64,000 nucleotides of DNA. Source: a virus. The stretch covers positions 1 to 64,000 of IMG/VR virus record IMGVR_UViG_3300042397_001305; one strand, written 5' to 3'. A model generated the notes under the pieces. The model ran no database searches. It was not told the DNA's origin and worked only from the letters and a program-made list of their open reading frames with translations. The position numbers were made by a program, and so were the translations under genes. Below, piece after piece: positions 49,128 to 57,739 of this stretch (position 1 is the stretch's first letter; each line of letters opens with the position of its first letter).

Positions 49128-51035
49128 ATGCCATCAGTAGATTTAAATTATGATTATAATAAAATTCAAAGTAAATTAAACGCGACTAAAACATACAAAA
49201 ATGCTAAGTCGAAGTATGACGACGCCAATAAAAAAGTTGGTGAATCTTTTGAAAAATCTAAAAAAGATGTTTCACAATCATTAGACAAATTTAAAGAACA
49301 AACTAAAAGATACCAAAAACAAATTAAAAACCAATTTGAACAACTTTTAGATTTGGCTAATACTACCGGAGGAAAAGGTAGTGGTTCCCCAAGTTATATT
49401 AAAAGTCTTTTAATTAGAACTGTTAATAATGTTCAACCTAGACTAAGAACAATTGTTATGGAAGATTGTTTAACGGCTTTAGGTTGTGACCAACAACAAA
49501 CTTATGGGTCCAAAGATGTTTGGGTTAAAGTTGGTTCAGTGGATTTATTTAGTAGATTAAAAATTGACCCGGAAGATGAGGTTGGTAAAATTATTTACGA
49601 AAAAGACCCCGTTACTTCATCATCAACATACCCTTTTTCAATGAATCGTAAAATGTATGGTCTTATTCAAGATAATACGACATATAGTTATGTTGGTAAA
49701 TCAGGTCAACCATTATTTAAAATCCAATATAGTGAATTTGGACAAGCCGGTGAAACAGGTCCTTGGTATAAAGTTAGTTTAGAAAATAGAGCAAATAGTG
49801 TTAATAGAGTTGGTGAATTTATGGTTGACTACTACGATACTGTTAAAATGTCTGAAAACACCGATGTTATGGGTTCTATTATGGAATCTTTATGTGGTGC
49901 TGTTTCTATGAAAGTAGATGCCGGAACATCTCAGGTTGAAAACGCCAGTAAATACGAATTAATTTTAGCTAGAATATTAGGTTTGTGTTTTGATAGTGGT
50001 GCCAGCGATGGAGAGATTGATGTTAGTGGTGTTGCAAAAGTACCGGAATTAGATGGTATTGATGATTCATTTTTTGAATTTACTGACATCGATTTAAGAA
50101 ACATTGACCTTCGTGTTGGTAATATTAAAAACGGTGTTGTTCAATTTGAGGATTGTGATAATGTCTTGTTACCGGTAAACTATGAAGAAATCATAACCGC
50201 GTTAGGACAATTAAATTTTGTTGAAGGGTCTGAGTTTGAAAATGCAGCAAATAACATTTCGGATGTATTAGCGAATAATCCAGCGTGGTTAGGAATAGGT
50301 ATTAATGTAAGTCCAAAAGTTGCAGTTGATACTAATTTTATTAAATTAATAACTAACGGAATGATTAGTGCATTAATCACACCAAAAATGATTTTACCAA
50401 TAATTGCAATGTCTAAAGCTTTGGGTAATAATATAACAGACGGTATTAAATCATTTATGGATTTTGCCAAAATATTTAAATCATTCTTCATTAATTTAGT
50501 ATCTAAAGTAGGTGCGATATTTGTTGAAGAACTTTACAGATTAATTAAAAGTGATATTTTACAATTAATACAATCAGTGATTACCGATATTGTTAAAGAA
50601 AAACAAATTAAAAAATACGCAATGATTTTAAAATTAATTTCTTTATTATTATTGTTGGCAGGAATATTAAATGATTTTAGAAAATGTAAAAGTTTAGTTG
50701 ACGATATATTTAGGATATTAAATTTAATTAATCTTCCCGGATTTGGTGGAAGTCCAGTACCGTTACCAATAATGTTGGCGGCTCGATTTTGTGATGGATA
50801 TTCTGAAACAAGAGCGTTTATTGGTGCCGTAGAAGAAATGCAAAAAGCTGGGATTCCAACCGGAGATATGCCAAGTGGCGCACCTAATTTGGAACTGATT
50901 TCAAAATTTTCCCAAATGAAAGCTATGGCTTTTGAAGAAGCTGAGAATAATAAAGTTCAAATTGCGGTTGGTCCATTAACAATAACACCAGCAGGATTTA
51001 CAGTTCCGTCTAACGCTTTTGGTAAAAAGTTTTAA
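49128..51035 (+). CDS. Large tail/baseplate structural protein with hydrophobic C-terminal half
   Basis: 635 residues. Residues ~30-75 form a charged coiled coil (YDDANKKVGESFEKSKKDV). The middle is a mixed-fold domain (LFSRLKIDPEDEVGKIIYEK). From ~410 on, hydrophobic helices appear (MISALITPKMILPIIAMSKA, YAMILKLISLLLLLAGIL). Followed two genes later by the gp5-like baseplate protein. Membrane or tape-measure roles are possible, but the size and layout fit a baseplate-hub neighbour. Not recognised by family. Confidence 0.6.
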   Translation: MPSVDLNYDYNKIQSKLNATKTYKNAKSKYDDANKKVGESFEKSKKDVSQSLDKFKEQTKRYQKQIKNQFEQLLDLANTTGGKGSGSPSYIKSLLIRTVNNVQPRLRTIVMEDCLTALGCDQQQTYGSKDVWVKVGSVDLFSRLKIDPEDEVGKIIYEKDPVTSSSTYPFSMNRKMYGLIQDNTTYSYVGKSGQPLFKIQYSEFGQAGETGPWYKVSLENRANSVNRVGEFMVDYYDTVKMSENTDVMGSIMESLCGAVSMKVDAGTSQVENASKYELILARILGLCFDSGASDGEIDVSGVAKVPELDGIDDSFFEFTDIDLRNIDLRVGNIKNGVVQFEDCDNVLLPVNYEEIITALGQLNFVEGSEFENAANNISDVLANNPAWLGIGINVSPKVAVDTNFIKLITNGMISALITPKMILPIIAMSKALGNNITDGIKSFMDFAKIFKSFFINLVSKVGAIFVEELYRLIKSDILQLIQSVITDIVKEKQIKKYAMILKLISLLLLLAGILNDFRKCKSLVDDIFRILNLINLPGFGGSPVPLPIMLAARFCDGYSETRAFIGAVEEMQKAGIPTGDMPSGAPNLELISKFSQMKAMAFEEAENNKVQIAVGPLTITPAGFTVPSNAFGKKF

Positions 51036-51037
51036 TT

Positions 51038-51262
51038 ATGAATAAAAAAGAAAAAAGTGAAAAAGTTTTAACAATAATTGGTGATATAAAAAACTCATCC
51101 AATAAAGATTTGATGCTAGCGATGGATACAATTCAAGAAGATTTTGAATTTACAAAAAAAATAGTAATTGATTCAACACATCATTTAGATAAGTTAGAAT
51201 TAACTTATAATACTATTCTAAAAGAATATCAAAAAAGAACTAAGGTAAATGAAAGTAGATAA
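51038..51262 (+). CDS. Small helical hypothetical protein
   Basis: 74 residues of mostly charged helix (KEKSEKVLTIIGDIKN, DTIQEDFEFTKKIV, LDKLELTYNTILKEYQK) compatible with a coiled coil. Overlaps the next gene by 14 bases. Position between two baseplate genes suggests a chaperone or linker. Not recognised. Confidence 0.55.
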   Translation: MNKKEKSEKVLTIIGDIKNSSNKDLMLAMDTIQEDFEFTKKIVIDSTHHLDKLELTYNTILKEYQKRTKVNESR

Positions 51263-52823
51263 TCAAAATAAACATCAAATATTATTTCCGGGATTTGTAT
51301 TAGACAATCAAGACCCTATGATGTTAGGGAGAATTCGTGTTGTACCTGAAACAAAAAATTATCAAGATGTAATTAAATCTGTTGCCGATTACAATGAAGA
51401 AACTGATAAATGGTCATCAAAAGACCCTTTAGTGTTTCTACCATTATTACCTTTCTTTATTAATCAAGTACCTAAAATTGATGAATATGTTCAGTTAATT
51501 TATCAAAATAAAAAATACGAATATCAAAACCAATTTTATATACAAGGACCATTTTCATCCCCAATGACAACACCTTTTGAATATTATCAAGGGGCTAAAA
51601 AATTCTTAGCTGCCGGTGATAGAATTAAACAAGGGTTAAGTATTAAAAATTTAGATGGGTCATATGCCAATACCGACAGTAAAGGTGTGTTCCCTGAACC
51701 GGGTGATAACGCATTATTAGGTAGAGGAACAGCTGATGTTATAGTTAAAGAAAATGAAGTATTAATTCGTGCAGGTAAAACAAAAGAACTTTCCACAAAT
51801 TCATTCCCAATCGCTGATAGTAATAGAGCCTTTTTACAATTAACTCGCTTTACTCAAACAAAAACGCCATTACCTGAACAAACTAAATCAAGATTGGTTG
51901 AGAATATCCAATTGGTTAAAAAATTAATTGTGTGGGATATTACAACATTATCAAGTACCTCTAATTTTAGCGGGTCAGTTAAGTTACATAATATACTACC
52001 AACTAGTTCAAAAATTAATACTAAAAATTTTAACTATTCAACGATTGCTGATTTAAAAATTGGTGAGGATTATAATACTGAAATTATGTCGGTTGAATTT
52101 AAAGGTAAAACATTTGATGAGTCTATAGTTATAATCAATAGTTTTATCTCTCAAGTATTTACGCCTGGTATATTATTTACAGGGTTAACTGTAGTTAATG
52201 AAGGTGTAAGACCGGGAGAAACATACCCTCTTGTTGTAACACCATCAAAACAAACATATGAAATTGGTAAAAAGTTTTTACCAAATAGTCTTTCTGTGGA
52301 TGTTTTGGAATATGTTAATTATAGAAGATTTTATCACGCAATTAATTTAAATAATTCAAGTGAAAATGGTTGGTTCTTAGTTTGGGATAATAAAGGTGGT
52401 AAACCTATTTTTGGACCTCAAGCCGATTTAGTTAAAGAAACAATAATCCCTTCTGAATTTCAAAATGAAGATATCACTTATGGAGCGTTAGGTGCTCAAT
52501 ATCTTTATTTATTATCTCAAAATGCAACAATAGGTGATAAACAACCAATCGATTTGTCAAATACATTATACGGTATACCTCAAGATAAATTTGTTGGTGT
52601 TGGAAACACATTATTTAATCAAACCTGTTCATCCGTTAGAGGGGAACCATTAATGGTGTTGATTAATAAAATAATAGACTTTCTAATAAATCACGTCCAT
52701 CCTTGTGCCAACGAAGTTCCGGATTCTCAATGCCAAGGGTCGAAAACTCAAAAGTCAGATATCACTACTTTAGCGGACAACGCAAATAAAAACATCTTAA
52801 ATCAAAATATTCGATTAAACTAA
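51249..52823 (+). CDS. Baseplate protein with gp5-like OB-fold domain
   Basis: 524 residues. FPGFVLDNQDPMMLGRIRVV near residues 14-33 is the OB-fold start of T4 gp5-like and tail-spike hub proteins, followed by FLPLLPFFINQVPKIDEYVQ, where gp5-type OB domains bind the hub. No lysozyme motif or triple-helix repeat is seen. The C-terminal ~40 residues carry HVHPCANEVPDSQCQGSK, a Cys/His cluster. Likely a baseplate hub or needle component. Flanked by structural genes. Confidence 0.7.
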   Translation: MKVDNQNKHQILFPGFVLDNQDPMMLGRIRVVPETKNYQDVIKSVADYNEETDKWSSKDPLVFLPLLPFFINQVPKIDEYVQLIYQNKKYEYQNQFYIQGPFSSPMTTPFEYYQGAKKFLAAGDRIKQGLSIKNLDGSYANTDSKGVFPEPGDNALLGRGTADVIVKENEVLIRAGKTKELSTNSFPIADSNRAFLQLTRFTQTKTPLPEQTKSRLVENIQLVKKLIVWDITTLSSTSNFSGSVKLHNILPTSSKINTKNFNYSTIADLKIGEDYNTEIMSVEFKGKTFDESIVIINSFISQVFTPGILFTGLTVVNEGVRPGETYPLVVTPSKQTYEIGKKFLPNSLSVDVLEYVNYRRFYHAINLNNSSENGWFLVWDNKGGKPIFGPQADLVKETIIPSEFQNEDITYGALGAQYLYLLSQNATIGDKQPIDLSNTLYGIPQDKFVGVGNTLFNQTCSSVRGEPLMVLINKIIDFLINHVHPCANEVPDSQCQGSKTQKSDITTLADNANKNILNQNIRLN

Positions 52824-52824
52824 A

Positions 52825-52832
52825 TATTTATT
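52825..52832 (+). promoter_or_regulatory. TATTTATT box (late-promoter-like)
   Basis: TATTTATT followed by GTTAAAAG, 13 bases before the ATG at 52846. Confidence 0.4.
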
Positions 52833-52845
52833 GTTAAAAGATTTT

Positions 52846-54318
52846 ATGTCAATTAACAATTCCTATTTTAGTAAAAACAACACAATCATATCGAATAGCT
52901 TAACTAACACGGGTAGAAATCCTGTTACCGAGATATTTTATGGTTCGTTGGCAACTACACAATATCCAAATGGGTACAGTAGATTTATCTTCGATTTAGA
53001 CTTAACTCTTTTAAGAGAAAAGATATCTGACGGTACAATTTCAACAGAATGTAGTGACAATATTACCCATACATTAAGAATGGTTAATACTTCAACATTC
53101 AATCTTGAACTTTTAAATACTTCCACATCTCAAGGAAGAATGAGAGCAACTTCATTCGATTTAATCTTATTTAGAATCCCTCCTGTTGTTAACACAAGTA
53201 ATCCTCAATCTTGGGATGAAGGTGTTGGTTATGACTTTGCAGATTTAATTTACGATTACAGTAGTACAGATAGGAACTTTTCGACAAGACCTTCAAATTG
53301 GATTCAGTCAACAACAATTACTAATTGGTCTCAACCAGGAATTTACAACAACAAAAATACCGGAGTCTTTAATTTTGATGAACTATTTATTGTCGACACC
53401 CAACATTTCCAATTCGGAAATGAGAACATATCGTTTGATATGACACAAGAGATTACCAATTTATTAAACGATAATATTGATGGATTCTCAGGGTGGGGAA
53501 TTGCTTATGTTCCTCAAGTAGAAAACTTAACAGGATTAACTTCTAACTACGAAGTTCAATTCTTTACTAGACATACTCAAACTTTTTACGAACCATTTTT
53601 AGAAACTAACTATGACGACATTATTGAAGATGATAGAAATTCATTCTCATTAGGTAAGGTCAATAAATTGTATCTATATCTATATGAAGATGGTAACCCA
53701 ATTAATTTAGACTCAAACCCGAGGGTAACTATTTCAGACGCAAATGGAACAAGTATATTAGGTCTAACCAATTTACCAAGTTGTAGAAAAACAAGAGGGG
53801 TGTATGAAATTACACTTCCACCACTTATTGGATACAAAACCCCTTGTACTTTTTATGATACTTGGAGTAGTGTTAGTGTTAACGGATTTAGTTTACCAAA
53901 TGTTGTAAACGAGTTTGTGATGTATCCGTTAAAAAAATCAATTCAGATTGGTACAACAACTCAAGACCCAAAAATCTATGGGTTTGATTATTTTGGTATT
54001 AAACAAGATGAAAAAATATATAACACCGACATTAGAAAAGTGGGGGTTATAATCAAACAAGCTTATACAACAAATAAATTACTTCCAAACGTAGACGCTT
54101 ATTATAGAATTTATGTAAGAGAAGGACAAACAGAAGTTCAAGTTCAAGATTGGACAAAAATAAACAGAACACCAAATGAATACTATTTTATGTTCGATAC
54201 TAGAGATAAAATACCTAATGAATATTATATTGATATGAAGGTTATTAGTAGTGGGGAGATTAATACCTACAAAAAACAAATCAAATTTCAGATTGTTAAT
54301 GTAAAGTATTCAGAATAA
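52846..54318 (+). CDS. Virion structural protein
   Basis: The ATG at 52846 is preferred over a TTG at 52831. 490 residues, beta-rich, no enzyme motif. The opening region (IFYGSLATTQYPNGYSRFIF, FDLDLTLLREKI) resembles surface-exposed beta-sandwich modules of fibre or adhesion proteins. Two later parts (LYLYLYEDGNPINLD, YYRIYVREGQTEVQ) look like repeats of Ig-like folds. Located directly after the baseplate OB protein, so a tail or baseplate wedge role is plausible. Not recognised as a family. Confidence 0.6.
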   Translation: MSINNSYFSKNNTIISNSLTNTGRNPVTEIFYGSLATTQYPNGYSRFIFDLDLTLLREKISDGTISTECSDNITHTLRMVNTSTFNLELLNTSTSQGRMRATSFDLILFRIPPVVNTSNPQSWDEGVGYDFADLIYDYSSTDRNFSTRPSNWIQSTTITNWSQPGIYNNKNTGVFNFDELFIVDTQHFQFGNENISFDMTQEITNLLNDNIDGFSGWGIAYVPQVENLTGLTSNYEVQFFTRHTQTFYEPFLETNYDDIIEDDRNSFSLGKVNKLYLYLYEDGNPINLDSNPRVTISDANGTSILGLTNLPSCRKTRGVYEITLPPLIGYKTPCTFYDTWSSVSVNGFSLPNVVNEFVMYPLKKSIQIGTTTQDPKIYGFDYFGIKQDEKIYNTDIRKVGVIIKQAYTTNKLLPNVDAYYRIYVREGQTEVQVQDWTKINRTPNEYYFMFDTRDKIPNEYYIDMKVISSGEINTYKKQIKFQIVNVKYSE

Positions 54319-54323
54319 ATAGA

Positions 54324-54331
54324 TATTTATA
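54324..54331 (+). promoter_or_regulatory. TATTTATA box
   Basis: TATTTATAAATAAAAAC begins 38 bases before the ATG at 54362; the spacing is longer than for other boxes (30 bases from box to ATG). Confidence 0.3.
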
Positions 54332-54361
54332 AATAAAAACTAAAAAAATAATACAAAAAAT

Positions 54362-54967
54362 ATGGCAAATTATATTATAAATGAATGTTTAACCAATGAT
54401 GAATACATTGTTTCTGCAGTAACGTTAACTCTTGGAGATACGATAGGGTTTTTTATTGGGGAAGATAGATTTTGCGGTACTGTTATGGATGAAACGAGTA
54501 GTCCTATAACTTCCCTTTCATTTTATGACTCTGTATATACAGATTGTTGTGAGTGTTTAAGTGATATTACAGACTCTTTAAATTTTAAATTTATACGATG
54601 TGGTACATCAGAAGAGATTAATATAGACGCAACTAACTTTTGTAGTGAATATGGTGTTCCTACAACAGGTATTACTTATGAAATACAATATGGTCGTGAA
54701 ACACCATTTTGTGGTACTTTTTCAGAATTAAGTCCAACGGGTGAAACAAATTATCATTACTATTCAGGTCCCTTTTTAGATTGTGAAGATTGTGTATCAC
54801 CACCACCGATATCCGCAGGAACAGAAACAATTATGTGTGTAATTGATTGTAGTGGTAACACTATAACAATTGTTCCACCTCATCCAACGTATTTAAATGA
54901 ATACGGAAAGGCAGTAGTTCAACTGAATATGGTAGAATTAGGTGGTATGAACGGACTAAATTCGTAA
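54362..54967 (+). CDS. Cys-rich small virion-type protein
   Basis: 201 residues. It holds two related units: CGTVMDETSSP with YTDCCECLSD, and CGTFSELSPTGE with FLDCEDCVSP, each ending in a CxxC pair. The N-terminus is NECLTNDEYIVSAV. The pattern suggests metal or disulphide-stabilised beta modules. Similar Cys-rich stretches occur in the LamG/protease protein and the capsid insertion. Last gene before a terminator; likely an accessory structural protein. No family recognised. Confidence 0.55.
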   Translation: MANYIINECLTNDEYIVSAVTLTLGDTIGFFIGEDRFCGTVMDETSSPITSLSFYDSVYTDCCECLSDITDSLNFKFIRCGTSEEINIDATNFCSEYGVPTTGITYEIQYGRETPFCGTFSELSPTGETNYHYYSGPFLDCEDCVSPPPISAGTETIMCVIDCSGNTITIVPPHPTYLNEYGKAVVQLNMVELGGMNGLNS

Positions 54968-54975
54968 ATTAAAAA

Positions 54976-55008
54976 AAAAAGAGAAATTAAATTTTCTCTT
55001 TTTTTTTG
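54976..55008 (+). terminator. Rho-independent terminator
   Basis: Stem AAAAAGAGAAA / TTTCTCTTTTT with a short loop around 54987-54992, then T-run. A+T-rich but long stem. Ends the structural block. Confidence 0.65.
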
Positions 55009-55038
55009 TTAATCATTTTTTTATGTCAGTATTTTAAT

Positions 55039-55046
55039 TACCTTTG
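55039..55046 (+). promoter_or_regulatory. Bacteroidota-type -7 box
   Basis: TACCTTTG fits TAnnTTTG and lies 20 bases before the ATG at 55067. No good -33 TTG at normal spacing was seen. Confidence 0.45.
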
Positions 55047-55066
55047 TCAAACAAATAAAATAAGGT

Positions 55067-55510
55067 ATGATAAAATATATAAAACGTAAATTAAAACGTA
55101 GAGCTGTAAGAAAAAAACTATTAGAGTTCAGAAAAATTTTTGATATTGTTGACCCAGGAAGGTTAGCCGATATTGACGATTGTAAATTTATTTTCCGTAA
55201 TGTCCTTAGACATACCAATTCTGTTTATGAAATTGCTCCACTGTCTGAACATAGAATTATAGAAAATAAAAAATTAGGTGTGTTTATCATTTTAGATGAT
55301 AAAAAAATTACCATAATAAATCACGTTTGTTATTATTCAAATATTCCTCTCACAGATAGAGATTGGAATAAAATGAGTAAAATGTATGATAATAAAGTAC
55401 AATTAAATAGAATGCAACGTATTGAACAAATGAAATCCCAAGTGGAACATTCATTGTCAAAGTTAAAAAATAAAATACTTATTAAATCAAAAACCCCCAC
55501 TGTAGAGTAG
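55067..55510 (+). CDS. Hypothetical basic protein
   Basis: 147 residues, not recognised. Strongly basic N-terminus (IKYIKRKLKRRAVRKKLLEF), a central folded part (LGVFIILDDKKITIINHVCY), then a Lys-rich helix at the C-terminus. No signal peptide. AGG occurs before the ATG. The basic character suggests nucleic-acid or membrane contact. Under its own host-type promoter, separate from the late genes, so it may be expressed early. Its stop lies within a terminator hairpin. Confidence 0.6.
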   Translation: MIKYIKRKLKRRAVRKKLLEFRKIFDIVDPGRLADIDDCKFIFRNVLRHTNSVYEIAPLSEHRIIENKKLGVFIILDDKKITIINHVCYYSNIPLTDRDWNKMSKMYDNKVQLNRMQRIEQMKSQVEHSLSKLKNKILIKSKTPTVE

Positions 55511-55520
55511 GGGTTTGTTT
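55491..55520. terminator. Bidirectional terminator between convergent genes
   Basis: AAACCCC-ACT / AGT-GGGGTTT stem with one mismatch. T-runs on both strands. Contains the stop codon of the plus-strand gene; the minus-strand stop is at 55522. Confidence 0.75.
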
Positions 55521-55521
55521 T

Positions 55522-56760
55522 TTAAAACATATCTTCAAGATTATTTAAATGTTTCTTAACTATATCTAAGTCACCAATATCGGTATAGGTAAATCCTTTA
55601 CTCTTTAAGGTCTGAACTTCTCTATGTAAGTGTAACATCATCTGTCTAATCATATTTGACATTGTAGGGTACGATTCAATCATTCTATCCAAATGATAAG
55701 ATTCTGTGGGTAATTGTAATACATCCCCAATTTTCTTAACCCAATCCTTACCATAATTGTCAGCATCCATTTCCATATCCCAATAGATTTTAAAGAACTC
55801 TTCAAAATCCTCAATATCCCCCATATAAGAATCCTTCATATCAAAATCACTCATTTGTTGTTCGTGTTTTAATTCGTGGAATAATATGTAAACAAATGAC
55901 GCAAAATTAGGTAACATATCCGGTGAACATAATATAATCATATTACTTGTTCTCACCCCTTTAAATCCGGTAGTACAAGAGTTTAATACTTTTATAACAT
56001 ATCCTCTATCCTGAATAAAATCTTTTATCTTCTCAGAAATTAAATTAAACTGATTAATTTTATCCTCAGGAATATCTTTTCTAAATTTATCAATAACTCT
56101 TTCGTAATTTGAGGTGGTTTTTAGACCATTTGGGACGATATCCCCCAAAACGGTACCTTCGGTTACCTCAACCCATTCGTTAACCGTATGAACGTCTTGT
56201 GTGTCTATATTATAGGTACCATCAGTACCTTTTTCCCACATACCAACAATTCGGTTTATATTATTTTTTAAAGTCTTTTTTTTATTGTTTTTATTGTTCT
56301 TAACCAATAGGTGATTTGTATCATCAATAAAAGGCCCCAATTCTGATTTTTTCCATTTTTTCAAACCTATTTCCATAGGACCGTTATATTCCCCCGCTGT
56401 AATACTTGAGGAACTTTCTTTTATTGGTACTATCTTTTTACCTTTAACATCCGGTGTTTGATTAATGTTATTACCATCATCGTCACTAAAGGTTGAATTT
56501 GGATGATTTTTTATATAGTTAGTCACTTTCTTAGCCTTACCTTCAATATTCTTTATTTCTTTGTTAGTCTCATCCATTGAACCATCATAACTATCAAACT
56601 CTAATTCAGGACTATCGTACTTAGACACCGCAATTGTAAATGGTCCCATTTGAGACTTTTTAAATTTTCTGATACCAAGTTGCATCGGTGCGATGTAAGA
56701 ACCTCTTCCACCACCGTCACCTGTAGCCTCTTTAATCTGTATTTTGTTATTTTTGTTCAT
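55522..56760 (-). CDS. HExxH metalloprotease-like protein with duplicated leader module
   Basis: The ATG at 56760 is preferred over a TTG at 56778. 413 residues. HELKH at 295-299 with EMDAD at 330-334 fits a zinc-metalloprotease (HExxH plus later Glu/Asp). Two similar ~30-residue modules lie upstream: IKE at 9-11 then GSYIAPMQLGIRKFKKSQM, and IKE at 113-115 then GEYNGPMEIGLKKWKKSEL, both ending LGPF/MGPF. Each IKE followed by Ala or Ser fits a T4-type prohead protease site. A virion-packaged, processed protease is possible. Convergent to 55067 and divergent from 56789. Confidence 0.7.
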   Translation of the reverse strand: MNKNNKIQIKEATGDGGGRGSYIAPMQLGIRKFKKSQMGPFTIAVSKYDSPELEFDSYDGSMDETNKEIKNIEGKAKKVTNYIKNHPNSTFSDDDGNNINQTPDVKGKKIVPIKESSSSITAGEYNGPMEIGLKKWKKSELGPFIDDTNHLLVKNNKNNKKKTLKNNINRIVGMWEKGTDGTYNIDTQDVHTVNEWVEVTEGTVLGDIVPNGLKTTSNYERVIDKFRKDIPEDKINQFNLISEKIKDFIQDRGYVIKVLNSCTTGFKGVRTSNMIILCSPDMLPNFASFVYILFHELKHEQQMSDFDMKDSYMGDIEDFEEFFKIYWDMEMDADNYGKDWVKKIGDVLQLPTESYHLDRMIESYPTMSNMIRQMMLHLHREVQTLKSKGFTYTDIGDLDIVKKHLNNLEDMF

Positions 56761-56788
56761 ATACTTATAAATATACAAAAATTTAATT

Positions 56789-57016
56789 ATGGAACAACAA
56801 CAAGAACTATTTGGAAAGTTATTTAATTCTATCCCACTCTATAATGAAGAACACTTAGATACGTTATTAGATACAATGAATAAAGATACCTCAATCTATT
56901 ATCTAATACAAGCAATTAAGTTTGCATACGAATCAGGACTCTATTCTATGGGTGAATGTGAAGTGATATCCAAAGCAATTAGAATATCATCTAAAAAAGA
57001 AAAAGAGACCGAATAA
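56789..57016 (+). CDS. Small hypothetical protein
   Basis: 75 residues, mainly helical (LFGKLFNSIPLYNEEHLDTL, YYLIQAIKFAYESGLYSM) with a Lys/Glu-rich end. No known domain. Starts 29 bases from the divergent metalloprotease ATG; TATAAATA lies 15 bases before its own start. The stop codon falls in the loop of a terminator hairpin, a compact end. Real gene status is supported by codon use and context but not by similarity. Confidence 0.55.
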   Translation: MEQQQELFGKLFNSIPLYNEEHLDTLLDTMNKDTSIYYLIQAIKFAYESGLYSMGECEVISKAIRISSKKEKETE

Positions 57017-57028
57017 GGTCTCTTTTTT
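57001..57028. terminator. Bidirectional terminator
   Basis: Stem AAAAGAGACC / GGTCTCTTTT with loop GAATAA (57011-57016) and T-runs both ways. Separates 56789-57016 from the convergent 57032 gene. Confidence 0.85.
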
Positions 57029-57031
57029 TAT

Positions 57032-57739
57032 TTACGATAGTTTTGGAGTTGAAGGTTTAAAACCTATTTCCGTTGGTATGTTTGCCGCTTTAAATTGTAC
57101 CGGTGGTGTCTGTGTTCCTGCTGCCGGAGCCGGAGTTCCTGCCGCAGGTGCTGGAGTTCCTGTTGTTGGTGCTGCTGCCGCTGGTGCTGCAGCCGCTTGA
57201 CTACCAATCGCTTTCAAAGCATTTTCAAAGGCCGTTTGAGTATTCTTACCCCATACACCATCAACACCATCTTTGTTTGGACCACCTGTTCCTAACATAG
57301 CGTTAAATCTAGTTTTTAAAATTGTTTGAATTTGTTTAATTAAATCCGGAGTACTAACATTTGTTGCCGGAGTCGCCGGTGCTGCCGGTGCCGGAGTTGC
57401 TGACGCCACCCCTTTTGCCAAATCTTGAGGTGTCTGCATTTTAAGGTTAATCCCACTCTCAGGAGTAATATTAGGATTAGGATTAAAATTAAATTTTTGT
57501 TGTGCTGCCGGTGCACCTGTTGCCGGAGTTGTTGCTCCCGCTACTGTCGCTTGAGCATTTTTTAACACATCCGCAGGGGCCGTTGGGGTATAATTTATAC
57601 CTCCTTGAGTTAATGCCGGGTTAGCATTGAAATTAAATTTTTGATTACCTACTTGTTGTTCAGAAATCACAACACCTCTTTTATACCCCAAAAGGTATTT
57701 CATTGCATTTATTTCTTCTGATAAAATTTCTTTTTTCAT
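57032..57739 (-). CDS. Peptidoglycan-binding-like Ala/Pro-rich protein
   Basis: 235 residues. N-terminal MKKEILSEEINAMKYLLGYK then ISE at 25-27 is a leader-like stretch. Two repeats with KFNFNANPALTQGGINYTP and KFNFNPNPNITPESGINLK pattern. DLIKQIQTILKTRF with DGVDGVWGKNTQTAFENAL resembles the peptidoglycan-binding domain of phage and cell-wall enzymes. The rest is Ala/Pro low complexity with G+C-richer codons than its neighbours. Shares a one-base overlap with the next gene. Possibly a head- or tail-internal wall-binding protein; inference. Confidence 0.6.
   Translation of the reverse strand: MKKEILSEEINAMKYLLGYKRGVVISEQQVGNQKFNFNANPALTQGGINYTPTAPADVLKNAQATVAGATTPATGAPAAQQKFNFNPNPNITPESGINLKMQTPQDLAKGVASATPAPAAPATPATNVSTPDLIKQIQTILKTRFNAMLGTGGPNKDGVDGVWGKNTQTAFENALKAIGSQAAAAPAAAAPTTGTPAPAAGTPAPAAGTQTPPVQFKAANIPTEIGFKPSTPKLS

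Noticed and set aside
57095-57300. Plus-strand Cys/Arg/Trp-rich ORFs
   Set aside because: Antisense to the Ala/Pro-rich part of the minus-strand gene at 57032-57739.
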